From positions 992,001-1,056,000 of the forward strand of contig NZ_CP159825.1 of assembly GCF_047729555.1 (NCBI RefSeq): a stretch of DNA of 64,000 nt, given 5' to 3'. Numbering within the stretch: position 1 is the stretch's first letter; each line of letters begins with the position of its first letter. Position numbers and translations under genes: made by a program. The DNA comes from Porticoccus sp905181945 (lineage in GTDB: Bacteria; Pseudomonadota; Gammaproteobacteria; Pseudomonadales; Porticoccaceae). Under the pieces are notes generated by a model. It searched no databases. It had not been told where the DNA came from and was given only the letters and a program-made list of their open reading frames with translations. Positions 9,055-18,465 of this stretch are shown here, in pieces.

Positions 9055-9578
9055 TTTGTAGTGCTGTAATTTTATTTACCTGTAATGTGTAAAGAAAAAA
9101 GAATATATTTTTCATGAAAACTATCGCTGATATAACTTATTTTATAGTACAAATATTCACCCCAAAAACCAACCTGCGCGCAGGGGACAAGGATAGAGAG
9201 AAATTTAGCACTAATCCGCAAACCCCAGGAGAGACAACTATCGAATTTTTATTGATTATCTATTGTTTTTTGATGCCGTAAAGTTACCCACAATATCTGT
9301 GGATAACTTTGTGGATTACCTCAATAAAACTCAGTAAGGGCCACTCGCTTTGGGAGCCTAAGTTAAATTGGTCATTTTTTAATCAACTAAAAATATTTAA
9401 TAAAAACAATAACTTATAAAATTAAATTCTAATATCAATAACTTAGGTTGTTGTTTAAAAAATCATAAGAAGCAATCGGTATGATTGTGGAAAACCTCTC
9501 ATACTATAAAAAAATGTTAGCAAAACAACTAGTTATAAGCCTCTTAGTTCGCCCAAGAAAATCTTATTTATTTGTATG
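9055..9578. other. 524-bp gene-free AT-rich region with a DnaA-box cluster
   Basis: No plausible gene lies here. It holds the rsmJ promoter region on the left, a 12-bp palindrome of alternating CG character at 9173-9184, a DnaA-box cluster (listed separately), and a very AT-rich stretch from about 9365 to 9465. There are no GATC sites in it that I can see. Confidence 0.8.
9257..9318. other. DnaA-box cluster with origin-like 13-mer
   Basis: Three boxes fall within 35 bp: TTACCCACA (9284-9292, one mismatch to TTATCCACA), TGTGGATAA (9298-9306, perfect box on the minus strand) and TGTGGATTA (9310-9318, one mismatch). The first two are inverted around a 5-bp spacer. A fourth near-box, TGTGGAAAA, is at 9486-9494. 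At 9257-9269, TATCTATTGTTTT matches the E. coli oriC 13-mer consensus GATCTNTTNTTTT at every defined base but the first. It could be a replication origin, a DARS-like DnaA reactivation site, or a titration site. Confidence 0.6.
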
Positions 9579-10340
9579 CTATATTTTCAGCTTAACCCAA
9601 AGAAAACCCTCATCCTGTGTTGCGTAAGAAATAGATGCAAGTTGATTGCCTACTTCAGAAATAGCTGCCCTTACAAGAGAAACGCTATTATTTTTCTGGC
9701 TAATATGTCCAATCACTAATTGCTGTAACTGAGAAAGCTGTATATTTTTCAAAAAATACAGCATTTGCGCGTTATTCAAATGGCCCCAGGCACCACCCAC
9801 TCTTTTCTTCAGAGCACTAGAATAGGGTCCATTCGCAAGCATACGTATATCGTGATTTGATTCCACAATTAACCCATCGCATTGCTTGTAGCACTCAATA
9901 ACATGTCGCGTTACAGTACCCAAGTCAGTCAGAATCCCAAGAGTCAAGCCCTCCGCTCTAACTACAAACTGAACGGGCTCACGTGCATCATGCGCAACAG
10001 GCACAGGGGTTATCTGAAGCTTTCCAATAAAAAAATCTGAGTGGGTATCAATTAGCGTTAAGCCTGCTTGAGGGTCGCCTTTTAAAAACTTGCTCGTTCC
10101 AGAAGTCATCATTACAGGAATTTTATATTTTTTTGCGAGAGGAAAAACACCTCGAATATGATCAGAATGCTCATGAGTAACTACAATCGCATTTATATCT
10201 TCAGGCTGCAACCCCAAAAAATCCAGTCTTCTTTCTGTTTCCTTTATCGAAAACCCACAATCAATCAGAATCACAGTGTCGTCACATTGCACGACTGTAC
10301 TGTTTCCTTTGCTGCCGCTACCTAACGAAGAAAATCTCAT
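9579..10340 (-). CDS. MBL-fold metallo-hydrolase, YycJ/WalJ-like
   Basis: Metallo-beta-lactamase-fold hydrolase, 253 residues. The metal motif THEHSDH is at residues 55-61, preceded by MRFSSLGSGSKGNSTVV, the characteristic start of the YycJ/WalJ group, and followed by ligand His residues in PVAHDAREP and GHISQKN plus Asp in ILTDLG. Homologues are proposed DNA 5'-3' exonucleases or cell-wall-linked factors; the substrate here cannot be read from sequence. It starts 3 bp after the bamC stop, so it belongs to a dapA-bamC-metallohydrolase transcript on the minus strand. Confidence 0.85.
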   Translation of the reverse strand: MRFSSLGSGSKGNSTVVQCDDTVILIDCGFSIKETERRLDFLGLQPEDINAIVVTHEHSDHIRGVFPLAKKYKIPVMMTSGTSKFLKGDPQAGLTLIDTHSDFFIGKLQITPVPVAHDAREPVQFVVRAEGLTLGILTDLGTVTRHVIECYKQCDGLIVESNHDIRMLANGPYSSALKKRVGGAWGHLNNAQMLYFLKNIQLSQLQQLVIGHISQKNNSVSLVRAAISEVGNQLASISYATQDEGFLWVKLKI

Positions 10341-10343
10341 AAA

Positions 10344-11393
10344 TCAAGAAAGATTTCCACGTATAATTTTTAGCAATTTAATACTTAAAAGCTGTTCAAG
10401 AGGCTTATTATTTCTGTCTGTAATACGCACCTCAACACTATTTTTCTCCTGTGTAACTTTTACTTTATACTTAAGGGCGTCTGGCTCTTTTTCTTCCTTG
10501 CGGCTATCGAGAAAAGTATTCACTAGCCCAAGTATTGACTCATCTTCACTCACCGTAATCACCTCGACAAAATCTGTCAAAAAATACCCTTCCGACTGAT
10601 CTTGGCCTGCAACGGAAAACCCGCCCAAAGAAAGAGATTGCAGCAAGCTATTCCAACTGCGTGCATAATTTAATTTTAATTCGATATAAGGTGCTGAATT
10701 TTTAGGAACAATAACATTGACCTTTGAATCGCCTCCAATATTCTGAGCAAGTAGCGATACAGAACTGCCGGTGATGTCAGCAGCCATTGCGTTAGCTATT
10801 ATCTCGGTAAATTCCTTCTCTCTTGAGATGTTCATTGAGCCTGTTGGCCACTCACCAATCGAGCCGTCTGCCCCTAAAGGCGCCTGCATTTGGATTATTC
10901 TGACCTCGCTACTACTAACACCGACACCCGGCAAAATAACAAAACGAAATCTATGGCTATACTCAGTATCGTCTTTAAACTCCAACCATCCTGTCTCCAA
11001 AATCCCTTTGGGGGGGTCGATTTTTGCAGTTGGGACCGCGCTCCTCGTCAAAATACTTCTTAATCTAGGCCAAATCTCAGCAGGAGGCTTGTTGATCGAA
11101 ATCCAGCGTTTGCCAGAGAAGGATACTATGTCGACAGTCTGTGTAAATAGCTTTTCTGAGAGAGGTTGAGGTCTTGGAGCATTAAACGATTTTAACGGAA
11201 GCCCAGAAACAGGTATATCTGGAACAACATATAATTCACCCAAAGCAGCTTCAGATGGCGCCTTCATGGGAGGAATTTCCGAAGATTGAAGATAGTCATT
11301 AGCGCGATTGCGTATTGGGGCATTGCTGCCGCTACAAGAAGTGATAGCCAGCACCGCTGAAATCAACATCACTAATTTTATGTTTGATGCCAT
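10344..11393 (-). CDS. bamC: Outer-membrane assembly lipoprotein BamC
   Basis: Accessory lipoprotein of the BAM complex that inserts beta-barrel proteins in the outer membrane. 349 residues with a lipoprotein signal peptide MASNIKLVMLISAVLAITSC; lipid attachment is predicted at Cys20. The body shows the two-lobed BamC pattern (KRWISINKPPAEIWPRL..., then ...YARSWNSLLQSLSLGGF). It lies directly downstream of dapA, the same pairing as E. coli dapA-bamC (nlpB/dapX), which strongly supports the call. BAM would be needed to insert the barrel of the giant surface protein at 42-51 kb. Confidence 0.9.
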   Translation of the reverse strand: MASNIKLVMLISAVLAITSCSGSNAPIRNRANDYLQSSEIPPMKAPSEAALGELYVVPDIPVSGLPLKSFNAPRPQPLSEKLFTQTVDIVSFSGKRWISINKPPAEIWPRLRSILTRSAVPTAKIDPPKGILETGWLEFKDDTEYSHRFRFVILPGVGVSSSEVRIIQMQAPLGADGSIGEWPTGSMNISREKEFTEIIANAMAADITGSSVSLLAQNIGGDSKVNVIVPKNSAPYIELKLNYARSWNSLLQSLSLGGFSVAGQDQSEGYFLTDFVEVITVSEDESILGLVNTFLDSRKEEKEPDALKYKVKVTQEKNSVEVRITDRNNKPLEQLLSIKLLKIIRGNLS

Positions 11394-11427
11394 TAATCAT
11401 ACTCCAATTTTTTGTAGAATTTTCTTG

Positions 11428-12309
11428 CTAATTCAAAAGCCCGGCTAATGTCAATGCTTTGGAGACCTGGGCTTTTAGCTCATGTGATAGTTCAGTGAGA
11501 GGTAACCGAATGCCATGTTTCATTAACCCCATTTCAGCTACAGCCCATTTTACTGGAATCGGATTAGATTCAACAAACATAGCGTCATGGACTAAGGAAA
11601 GAAATTTATTTATATCGCGAGCTTCATCGGTAACCCCAGCCAAAGCAAGCCTGCACATATCAGCCATTAGACGTGGCGCAACATTAGCGGTCACAGATAC
11701 GTTACCATGTCCGCCCATTAATATTAGCTCTACTGCTGTAGAATCGTCTCCAGAGTACACAGCGAACTCTGGGGGGCATGTTTCAATAAGTTCTCTCGCT
11801 CTACCCAGGTCACCAGTAGCATCTTTGATCCCAATAATATTTTCAATTTCCGCTAAACGACATACTGTACTGGGAAGCATATCGCATGCAGTTCGGCCTG
11901 GAACATTGTACAAAATCTGCGGTATATCTACCGACTCAGCAATAGCTTTATGGTGGAGATAAAGCCCTTCTTGAGTTGGCTTGTTGTAGTAAGGGGCCAC
12001 CAACAAACAGGCATCAGCACCAGACTCTTGAGCACGATGCGTCCACTCGATGGCCTCCTTTGTGCAGTTTGCTCCAGTGCCTGCAATTACAGGGACGCGT
12101 CCAGCTGAATCTTCAACAATAGCAGCAATGGTCGCCATATGCTCCTGCACATCGAGAGTGGGCGATTCTCCTGTAGTTCCAACCGCTACAATAGCATTTG
12201 TTCCCTGTTGAATATGCCATTCGACCAGGCCCTTAAGGGAATCCCAGTCAATCTCAAGACCACTAGGAATCATGGGTGTTACCAAAGCAACAATGCTGCC
12301 GGTGATCAT
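11428..12309 (-). CDS. dapA: 4-hydroxy-tetrahydrodipicolinate synthase
   Basis: First committed enzyme of the lysine/diaminopimelate pathway; condenses pyruvate with aspartate semialdehyde. 293 residues, standard length. The Schiff-base Lys162 sits in GIKDATGDL, catalytic Tyr134 in ILYNVPGRTACDM (with substrate-binding Arg139), and the VGTTGESPTL loop is at 43-52. It is transcribed away from lpxL's 3' end and leads the bamC-metallohydrolase pair with a 34-bp gap. With dapC, dapD and dapE it puts four lysine-pathway genes within 9 kb. Confidence 0.96.
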   Translation of the reverse strand: MITGSIVALVTPMIPSGLEIDWDSLKGLVEWHIQQGTNAIVAVGTTGESPTLDVQEHMATIAAIVEDSAGRVPVIAGTGANCTKEAIEWTHRAQESGADACLLVAPYYNKPTQEGLYLHHKAIAESVDIPQILYNVPGRTACDMLPSTVCRLAEIENIIGIKDATGDLGRARELIETCPPEFAVYSGDDSTAVELILMGGHGNVSVTANVAPRLMADMCRLALAGVTDEARDINKFLSLVHDAMFVESNPIPVKWAVAEMGLMKHGIRLPLTELSHELKAQVSKALTLAGLLN

Positions 12310-12430
12310 ATAGCTCCTCGATGCATGCTCACAAAAATTTTAAAGTCTTATGGTACTGACACCAACCAAGCAGAACAAGCATTTGCTGATGATTTTGACT
12401 AGTATAACTGCCCTTCAGTGATCTTTTGTC

Positions 12431-13360
12431 TTATCTTTTCTTGGGGTATGGTCTTAATTCTCCCGATGGGCGCGTCTTGAATCTTCTATGCGCCCACAAA
12501 TATTGGTCAGGTTGTTCGAGAATCATAATTTCAACCCTCCTATTAATCATTTCCGCGCTAGCCACTTCATCATCGCATGGAAAATTTTTCAATGGTGGAT
12601 GCACTACAACCTTATACCCCTTGTTGTTGGGTAATCTTACATGGGAAAAAGGAAGTACGGCAGCATTACCCAATGTCGCAAATTTGGCAGTTGCCGCTAC
12701 AGAGGCCGCCTTCATGCTAAAAAAATTGGCAAACACGCTCTGCTTAGGGCCATAATCCTGGTCTGGGGCATACCAAATAATTCTTCCTTGTCGCAGACCT
12801 TTCAATATTCCCCGGACATCATCGCGCGTATAGACCTCAGATTCTGAATTTCTTACAAGCCGGCCTTTTTTCTGAAAATAATCATAAACAATGTTTTTGT
12901 GCGGACGATACATACCATCAATTCCATGTCTTATCATAAGAGCCGAAGCTCCGACCTCGAGAGTTGTGTAATGAACAGCCATTAATAGGGCACCCTGACT
13001 TTGCAGGGCATGAATATGCTCCACCCCCTCCACATGAGTAATATCTTTCAATCGTTTTGTGGGCCACCACCAAGCGATTCCAACTTCAAAAAATGCCATG
13101 CCGTAGCTAACGAAATTATCACGCAAGAGTTGCAGACGAGCTGCTTCCGGCATATCTGGAAAACAGAGTGTCAAATTAATTTTTGCTATCTCATAACGAT
13201 AGCCGCCAACAAAATGCAGAAATAATCCTAGCTGCCGCCCTAGCCCCATCATTACAGGATAGGGGAGGATTACAACCAGCCTCCAACACCCAAATCCAAG
13301 CCATGTTAGCCACAGTCTGGGGTGGAAATGCCTCCACATAAGCTGCTGCTTACTTTTCAT
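12431..13360 (-). CDS. Lipid A late acyltransferase (LpxL/HtrB family)
   Basis: Adds a secondary acyl chain to Kdo2-lipid IVA at the inner membrane. 309 residues; an N-terminal hydrophobic segment near 19-40 is followed by the catalytic HX4E motif AVHYTTLEVG (His130, Glu135), the conserved GMYRPHKN segment, and WYAPDQDYG. The sequence cannot safely separate LpxL (lauroyl) from LpxM or LpxP. It stands alone between dapA and fabV on the same strand; the 121 bp to dapA and 53 bp from fabV contain no obvious terminator. Confidence 0.9.
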   Translation of the reverse strand: MKSKQQLMWRHFHPRLWLTWLGFGCWRLVVILPYPVMMGLGRQLGLFLHFVGGYRYEIAKINLTLCFPDMPEAARLQLLRDNFVSYGMAFFEVGIAWWWPTKRLKDITHVEGVEHIHALQSQGALLMAVHYTTLEVGASALMIRHGIDGMYRPHKNIVYDYFQKKGRLVRNSESEVYTRDDVRGILKGLRQGRIIWYAPDQDYGPKQSVFANFFSMKAASVAATAKFATLGNAAVLPFSHVRLPNNKGYKVVVHPPLKNFPCDDEVASAEMINRRVEIMILEQPDQYLWAHRRFKTRPSGELRPYPKKR

Positions 13361-13413
13361 TAATCACCAAAAATATACTTGCAAGATTAATAGGTTCTAT
13401 AGGTAACTTAAGC

Positions 13414-14601
13414 TCAAACTAAATTTTTTATTTCAACCACAGGATCAACATCGACATCGTAATCAATACTCGCTACACCGAAACCAAATAATTTAAGGAA
13501 CTCACTTTTATATCCCTTGAAATCAGCAAGTTCAGGCAGACTGGCTGTAGTGACCTTAATCCAAGCATTTGCGACCTTCTCCTGCACTTCAGGACGAAGC
13601 TCTAACTCGTCAACTCTTAATCGACCTTCTGCATCTAAACGAGGTTCCGCAGCGCAAAGGCACTCTGTGTAAAGTCGATAGAGCTGCTCAATGCAGCCTT
13701 CATGAGTACCATTTTCCTTCATCACCTTAAACAATAGTGAAAGATAAAGAGGCATGATTGGAATTGCAGAGCTGGCTTGAGTGACCACAGCCTTCAAAAC
13801 TGACACTCGAGCATCCCCTCCTGTAACAGAAAGCATCGCTCGAATACCCTCTACTTTTTTATCTAAATCTTTTTTAGCGCGCCCAATAGTGCCATTCCAA
13901 TAAAGGTCCCATGTAGCTTTTTCGCCCACATAAGTAAATGCCGTAGTGTTAGCATCTTTAGCCAAAACTCCAGCATCATTGAGTGACTTCATCCACATTT
14001 CCCAATCCTCGCCCCCCATCACTGCAACAGTTTGATCAATATCTTCTTCACTAGCAGCATCAAGGCTAAACTCTTGTATCTCTTCTTTATCAGTATTAAT
14101 ACCACGCAACGTAACATTTTTTCCAATGGGTTTCAGTGTCGAATTAAACACCTCGCCAGTTTTTGGATGCTGTCTGCGGGGGGATGCCAAGCTGTAAATA
14201 ACAAGATCTATCTGACCAAGATCAGCTTTAATGATTTCAATTGTTTTTTGCTTGATCTCATCAGAAAATGCATCCCCATTAATACTTTTAGCATACAAAT
14301 TATCCAATTCAGCATACTTGTGAAAAGCAGCTGAATTGTACCAACCAGCTGTTCCAGTTTTTTTCTCACTACCTTCTTTTTCGAAAAATATCCCCAGAGT
14401 AGCAGCACCGCTTCCAAATGCAGCACCAATACGAGCAGCTAATCCATATCCTGTGGAGGATCCAATTACCAATACGCGTTTTGGTCCGCAAAAAGACCCC
14501 TTACCTTTAATGTAGTCAATTTGCTCTTTGACATTCGCATCACAGCCTAACGGATGCGTAGTAATACACATAAATCCACGAACTTTTGGCTTGATAATCA
14601 T
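13414..14601 (-). CDS. fabV: Trans-2-enoyl-ACP/CoA reductase FabV
   Basis: NADH-dependent enoyl reductase completing fatty-acid elongation cycles; FabV enzymes are intrinsically less sensitive to triclosan than FabI. The start at 14601 gives the canonical MIIKPKVRGF and 395 residues; the upstream extension of the frame to 14685 is unlikely. NAD-binding motif GSSTGYGLA is at 48-56. The family active site Y-X8-K is Tyr234...Lys243 in YWNGTIGRAK. No FabI is in this window. The 190-bp gap before doxX would carry divergent promoters; it includes a short inverted repeat at 14650-14667. Confidence 0.95.
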   Translation of the reverse strand: MIIKPKVRGFMCITTHPLGCDANVKEQIDYIKGKGSFCGPKRVLVIGSSTGYGLAARIGAAFGSGAATLGIFFEKEGSEKKTGTAGWYNSAAFHKYAELDNLYAKSINGDAFSDEIKQKTIEIIKADLGQIDLVIYSLASPRRQHPKTGEVFNSTLKPIGKNVTLRGINTDKEEIQEFSLDAASEEDIDQTVAVMGGEDWEMWMKSLNDAGVLAKDANTTAFTYVGEKATWDLYWNGTIGRAKKDLDKKVEGIRAMLSVTGGDARVSVLKAVVTQASSAIPIMPLYLSLLFKVMKENGTHEGCIEQLYRLYTECLCAAEPRLDAEGRLRVDELELRPEVQEKVANAWIKVTTASLPELADFKGYKSEFLKLFGFGVASIDYDVDVDPVVEIKNLV

Positions 14602-14792
14602 TCTCAATCTCCACGGAAATACCCAAGCAGGCATATTGTCAGTTAAATGAGGTACTATGATACCTTGTAGTGATATGACCACCAAGACATCAGGTCACCC
14701 TAAAAAAATAAAAAATGGTCTAGCAAAAATTCTCTTTTTCAATAAAACTAACACCTCAACATAAATTTTTAGCTCTAAGATAAGGTAAAGCC

Positions 14793-15188
14793 ATGCTTCA
14801 TAGTGAATCTCTCGCCAAGTTATCCCTGCGTTTAGCTGTGGGAATATTGCTCCTATTTCACGGTATAGATAAAATAATAGACCCTTCATCAATCGAAAAA
14901 ATAGGAGAAAATCTAGCAGATTTTAACCTGCATCCTCTCCTGTCTTACGGTGTCTACTTAGGCGAGGTGCTTGCTCCCCTGATGATCATCATTGGCATTA
15001 AGACACGCGTCGGAGCATTTATAATAGCTATTAATATGATATTTGCCATTCTTCTATTTCATAGCCATCAGTTGTTACAAACCGACAATTATGGTGGTTG
15101 GGCTCTAGAGCTTCAGGGCTTTTATCTTATTGGAGCAGTAATAATTTTTCTACAAGGCAGTGGGCAATATGCGGTCAGGCCAAGCTAG
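14793..15188 (+). CDS. DoxX-family membrane protein
   Basis: 131 residues with four predicted membrane helices and the DoxX start LSLRLAVGILLLFHGIDKI, followed by LLSYGVYLGEVLAPLMIIIG. Family members are small inner-membrane proteins linked in some bacteria to thiol/quinone redox or envelope stress; no enzyme activity can be assigned here. The ATG follows AAGGTAAA. It is divergent from fabV and is a single gene before purC. Confidence 0.88.
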   Translation: MLHSESLAKLSLRLAVGILLLFHGIDKIIDPSSIEKIGENLADFNLHPLLSYGVYLGEVLAPLMIIIGIKTRVGAFIIAINMIFAILLFHSHQLLQTDNYGGWALELQGFYLIGAVIIFLQGSGQYAVRPS

Positions 15189-15315
15189 ATTCTTAATTTT
15201 AGCGCCAAGAGGTCGAAATATGTAACAACGCAAGCATCATCTGGTAGAATTTCGTGCCAAAAAACTCAATTATGAGAAGAATAACCAAAAAGATAACAAA
15301 ATAGGATGATTTAGA

Positions 15316-16419
15316 GTGGCCCTTGCTGACAAAATACTAGCTATTAACAATGATCTGCCCATACGCACAGATAGACCAATTCATAGCGGAAAAGTCCGTT
15401 CAGTCTATTCACTCACACCCGAAGATAGTCAGCGACTAATAGAAGAAAAGGGCTACAATTTAGCCCCTGATGCTCCACTAGCAGTCATGGTAATTAGCGA
15501 TCGAATTTCTGCTTTTGACTGTATTTGGCATGGAGAGAAAGAGATGAACGGAGTGCCAGGGAAAGGGGCCTCGCTTAATGCTATTTCTAATCATTGGTTC
15601 AAGTTGTTCCGCGAAAAAAATTTAGCTGATAGCCATATTCTTGATATTCCCCACCCCTTTGTCTGGATAGTACAAAAAGCAAAGCCTTTAATGATTGAAG
15701 CCATATGCAGGCAATATATTACTGGCTCTATGTGGAGGGCATATTCTAAAGGTGAGCGTGAATTTTGCGGGATCCAGATTAAAAATGAACTAAAAAAAGA
15801 CCAGAGACTCGCTGAGCTTTTGATTACACCATCAACCAAAGGAATTTTAAAAGGCCTGCCGGGTATACCTGAAATAGATGATGTCAACATCACTCGGGCT
15901 GATATGACTTCTAACTATCAAGCTTTAAATTTTAAAAATATCTCTGATATCAATCTTTATGAGACATTGCTAACGCAGGGTTTTGATGTCATAAGTGCTG
16001 AACTAGCTAAGTTAGATCAAATTTTTGTGGATACAAAATTTGAATTTGGTTACATTACAGACAAAAAAGGAAACGAGAAGCTAATCTATATGGATGAAGT
16101 TGGTACGCCTGATTCTTCAAGAATTTGGGATGGGCCCAGCTACAGAGATGGAAAAATAATAGAAAATTCAAAGGAAGATTTTCGTCAGTTACTGCTTAAC
16201 TATTTCCCTGATCCTGATATATTATTAAATAAAGATCGTATGGATGAGCGCCAAGCCATTGCTAGAGACACCGAACTGCCAGAAGAAATGCTAATGGCTG
16301 TATCAAAAACTTATGCTTCTATTGCCGAAAAGATTACCGGTGAAAAAATAGGTCTATCAGAGAATCCCAAGACTGAGATCATAGAAATACTCAGAAAAGA
16401 ATATGGTTTGATTACCTAG
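15316..16419 (+). CDS. purC: Phosphoribosylaminoimidazole-succinocarboxamide synthase
   Basis: SAICAR synthetase of de novo purine synthesis. 367 residues, matching the long form seen in some gammaproteobacteria rather than the roughly 237-residue E. coli enzyme. It starts with GTG at 15316 (MALADKILAINNDLP). Signature segments are HSGKVRSVYSL, ISDRISAFDCIW, EAICRQYITGSMWRAY, VDTKFEFGYI and IYMDEVGTPDSSRIW. Its last 8 bp overlap the 3' end of alr on the opposite strand, so neither gene can have a private terminator between them. Confidence 0.93.
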   Translation: MALADKILAINNDLPIRTDRPIHSGKVRSVYSLTPEDSQRLIEEKGYNLAPDAPLAVMVISDRISAFDCIWHGEKEMNGVPGKGASLNAISNHWFKLFREKNLADSHILDIPHPFVWIVQKAKPLMIEAICRQYITGSMWRAYSKGEREFCGIQIKNELKKDQRLAELLITPSTKGILKGLPGIPEIDDVNITRADMTSNYQALNFKNISDINLYETLLTQGFDVISAELAKLDQIFVDTKFEFGYITDKKGNEKLIYMDEVGTPDSSRIWDGPSYRDGKIIENSKEDFRQLLLNYFPDPDILLNKDRMDERQAIARDTELPEEMLMAVSKTYASIAEKITGEKIGLSENPKTEIIEILRKEYGLIT

Positions 16420-17506
16420 TATAATCTTCCGTATAAAATCGAGGGGTGCGAGAAGGCATCCGTGCGAGTAACTCATAACTAATAGTGCCAGAGCTTTCGG
16501 CAATCTCATTAACAGAGAGCTCTTTCCCCCAAAGAATAACTTCATCTCCCATCTCTACAGATGGAAGATCTGTTACATCTACCGTAATCATATCCATGGA
16601 GACCCTGCCAGCTAAGGGGCATCGTTGTCCGCGAATCAATACCGGCGTACCATTTGATGCACTAAGGGGATAGCCATCGCCATAACCTATTGCCACAGTA
16701 GCAATAATTGTCTGACGGCGAGCTGTCCAAGTGGCGGCATAGCCAACCGTTTCTTCGGCTTCGATAGAACGAAGAGCAATAACTTCAGACCTTAGCGTCA
16801 TTACTGGTTGCAAGGTAGTGGATTCATCCTGATGTGATGTAAATGGTGAACTTCCATAAAGCATGAGACCCAATCGATTCCAGTCTGATCTCGTTTGTGG
16901 CCAGTCCAGCAACCCTGCTGAATTAGCAAAACTGGTAGGCACGGAGAGCCCATTCATTGCTTCATTAATGCGAGCTAACTGTATTGCTGTGAAGTCATTA
17001 TTTGCATCATCAGCACAAGCAAAGTGGGTAGCCAAAACAATATTTTTTGTCACATTACTTGAAGCCAATAGCTCTTGATAGGTGGTTAGCAAATCTTTTG
17101 GGGCTATACCAAGACGATGCATCCCTGTATCAACATCAATCCAAACATCTAACGGGGAAGGGAGTTTGGCGCCAAGTATGGCTCGTTTTTGGCTTTCATT
17201 GACTAATGAAAGAGAAAATCCATATTTTGAGGCGAGCATAACCTCATCATCAGAAAATGTGCCTTCAAGTAAATGAATTGGATTTTTAACCCCACCGTCA
17301 CGAAGCTCGACGGCCTCTTCTGTCGAAGCAACGCCAAAAGCTGCCACAACATCCTTAAGGGCTTGAGCAACAGCTAGCGCGCCATGTCCATATGCATCAG
17401 CCTTAATAACTGCCATCGTTTTAGAGCAAGGAGACAGGCTGTTGGCTAGACTGCAATTATATCTCAATGCATCCAGATCAATTAATGCTTTAGTGGGACG
17501 AGACAT
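16412..17506 (-). CDS. alr: Alanine racemase
   Basis: PLP enzyme interconverting L- and D-alanine for peptidoglycan. 364 residues from the ATG at 17506 (MSRPTKALIDLDALRYN); a TTG-started extension to 17530 is possible but less typical. PLP-binding Lys35 is in AVIKADAYGHG; the opposing catalytic tyrosine region is ETVGYAATW, and VSMDMITVD and the C-terminal LLARMPSRTPRFY are typical. It lies downstream of dat, a D-amino-acid aminotransferase, so both routes to D-amino acids are encoded together. It converges with purC (8-bp overlap). Confidence 0.95.
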   Translation of the reverse strand: MSRPTKALIDLDALRYNCSLANSLSPCSKTMAVIKADAYGHGALAVAQALKDVVAAFGVASTEEAVELRDGGVKNPIHLLEGTFSDDEVMLASKYGFSLSLVNESQKRAILGAKLPSPLDVWIDVDTGMHRLGIAPKDLLTTYQELLASSNVTKNIVLATHFACADDANNDFTAIQLARINEAMNGLSVPTSFANSAGLLDWPQTRSDWNRLGLMLYGSSPFTSHQDESTTLQPVMTLRSEVIALRSIEAEETVGYAATWTARRQTIIATVAIGYGDGYPLSASNGTPVLIRGQRCPLAGRVSMDMITVDVTDLPSVEMGDEVILWGKELSVNEIAESSGTISYELLARMPSRTPRFYTEDYTR

Positions 17507-17589
17507 AATGCAGGTAACACTCCTTCGCAACCGTTTATAGACACTTATCGCATAAGCGAGCTTACATAAAAATAGAAAAGCTAACTATC

Positions 17590-18447
17590 TTAATAGCCTC
17601 TTTTCCCGATAGAGTAAATTTTTTGCGCGGCCAACCATACGTCTCCAACCTCACCGTTTCCGATTGTCTTGCCATCAACCTCAATAACTGGAATTATCTC
17701 TTTAGAAGAACTAGTCACCCAAACCTCGTCAGCAGCAAACACCTCATCCATTAAAATAACTCGCTCCTCAATTTGCATGGAGTCATTTCTTCGCAAAAGA
17801 TCCAGTAAGATGTGTCGGGTAACTCCTGGTAAAACGTGGTTATCTAGCGATGGTGTAGAGATTACTCCATTTTTAACTATGTAGGCATTACAGGTACTGC
17901 CCTCTGTCAATTCATTGTGGTCATTATAAAGCAGCGTCTCGTTAAAACCTTTTTGATGTCCGTGTTGGAAATGCATAACATTGCCTAATAATGCCGTAGA
18001 CTTAATTTGACAACGAGCCCACCGAAGATCGAGGCTTGTAGCCACTTTGTAAGGGGTCACCTTCGACTTGCTTGCCGACTGCTCCGGATTAATTTCAAAA
18101 GAAAAAGCAAAAACTGTTGGATCAATATCTTTTGTATAAGCATGCGAACGTACAGGAGCTGTGCCTCGACTTACTTGCAAGTAAATGCCCAAATTACCAA
18201 GACCATTCTTTTCAAGAAGGGCTTTACACACCTTCATCCATTCGTCATGAGGCCATTCCAATCTAATGCCTATTGCAGACATATTCCTATTCAAGCGATT
18301 GATGTGAAGGTTAAATCCAATTATCTCGCCGTTGTATGAGGGCAACACCTCGTAAATACTGTCCCCAAACAGAAACCCTCTATCCATTGGTGATATTTTA
18401 GCTTCCTCCGCAGGAAGATAAGCATGGTTCAAAAAAACTATACTCAT
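17590..18447 (-). CDS. dat: D-amino acid aminotransferase (class IV)
   Basis: PLP-dependent fold type IV aminotransferase, 285 residues. It is expected to exchange amino groups between D-alanine, D-glutamate and keto acids. PLP Lys149 is in RWARCQIKSTALLGNV, a motif that favours D-amino-acid aminotransferase over branched-chain (IlvE) or aminodeoxychorismate lyase (PabC) members. Cofactor phosphate contacts are in LTEGSTCNAYIV and LPGVTRHILL. The position between gloA and alr supports a D-alanine/D-glutamate role. It lies 18 bp downstream of gloA. Confidence 0.85.
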   Translation of the reverse strand: MSIVFLNHAYLPAEEAKISPMDRGFLFGDSIYEVLPSYNGEIIGFNLHINRLNRNMSAIGIRLEWPHDEWMKVCKALLEKNGLGNLGIYLQVSRGTAPVRSHAYTKDIDPTVFAFSFEINPEQSASKSKVTPYKVATSLDLRWARCQIKSTALLGNVMHFQHGHQKGFNETLLYNDHNELTEGSTCNAYIVKNGVISTPSLDNHVLPGVTRHILLDLLRRNDSMQIEERVILMDEVFAADEVWVTSSSKEIIPVIEVDGKTIGNGEVGDVWLAAQKIYSIGKRGY

Positions 18448-18465
18448 TCAATACCCACCAGATAG

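Noticed and set aside
9173..9184. 12-bp palindrome CCTGCGCGCAGG as a possible dif or operator site
   Set aside because: Too short and unlike the dif consensus; a single isolated palindrome in a long gap is expected by chance.
14695..14892. 65-codon minus-strand frame overlapping the doxX start
   Set aside because: It is antisense to the well-supported doxX gene and its regulatory region and has no recognisable features.
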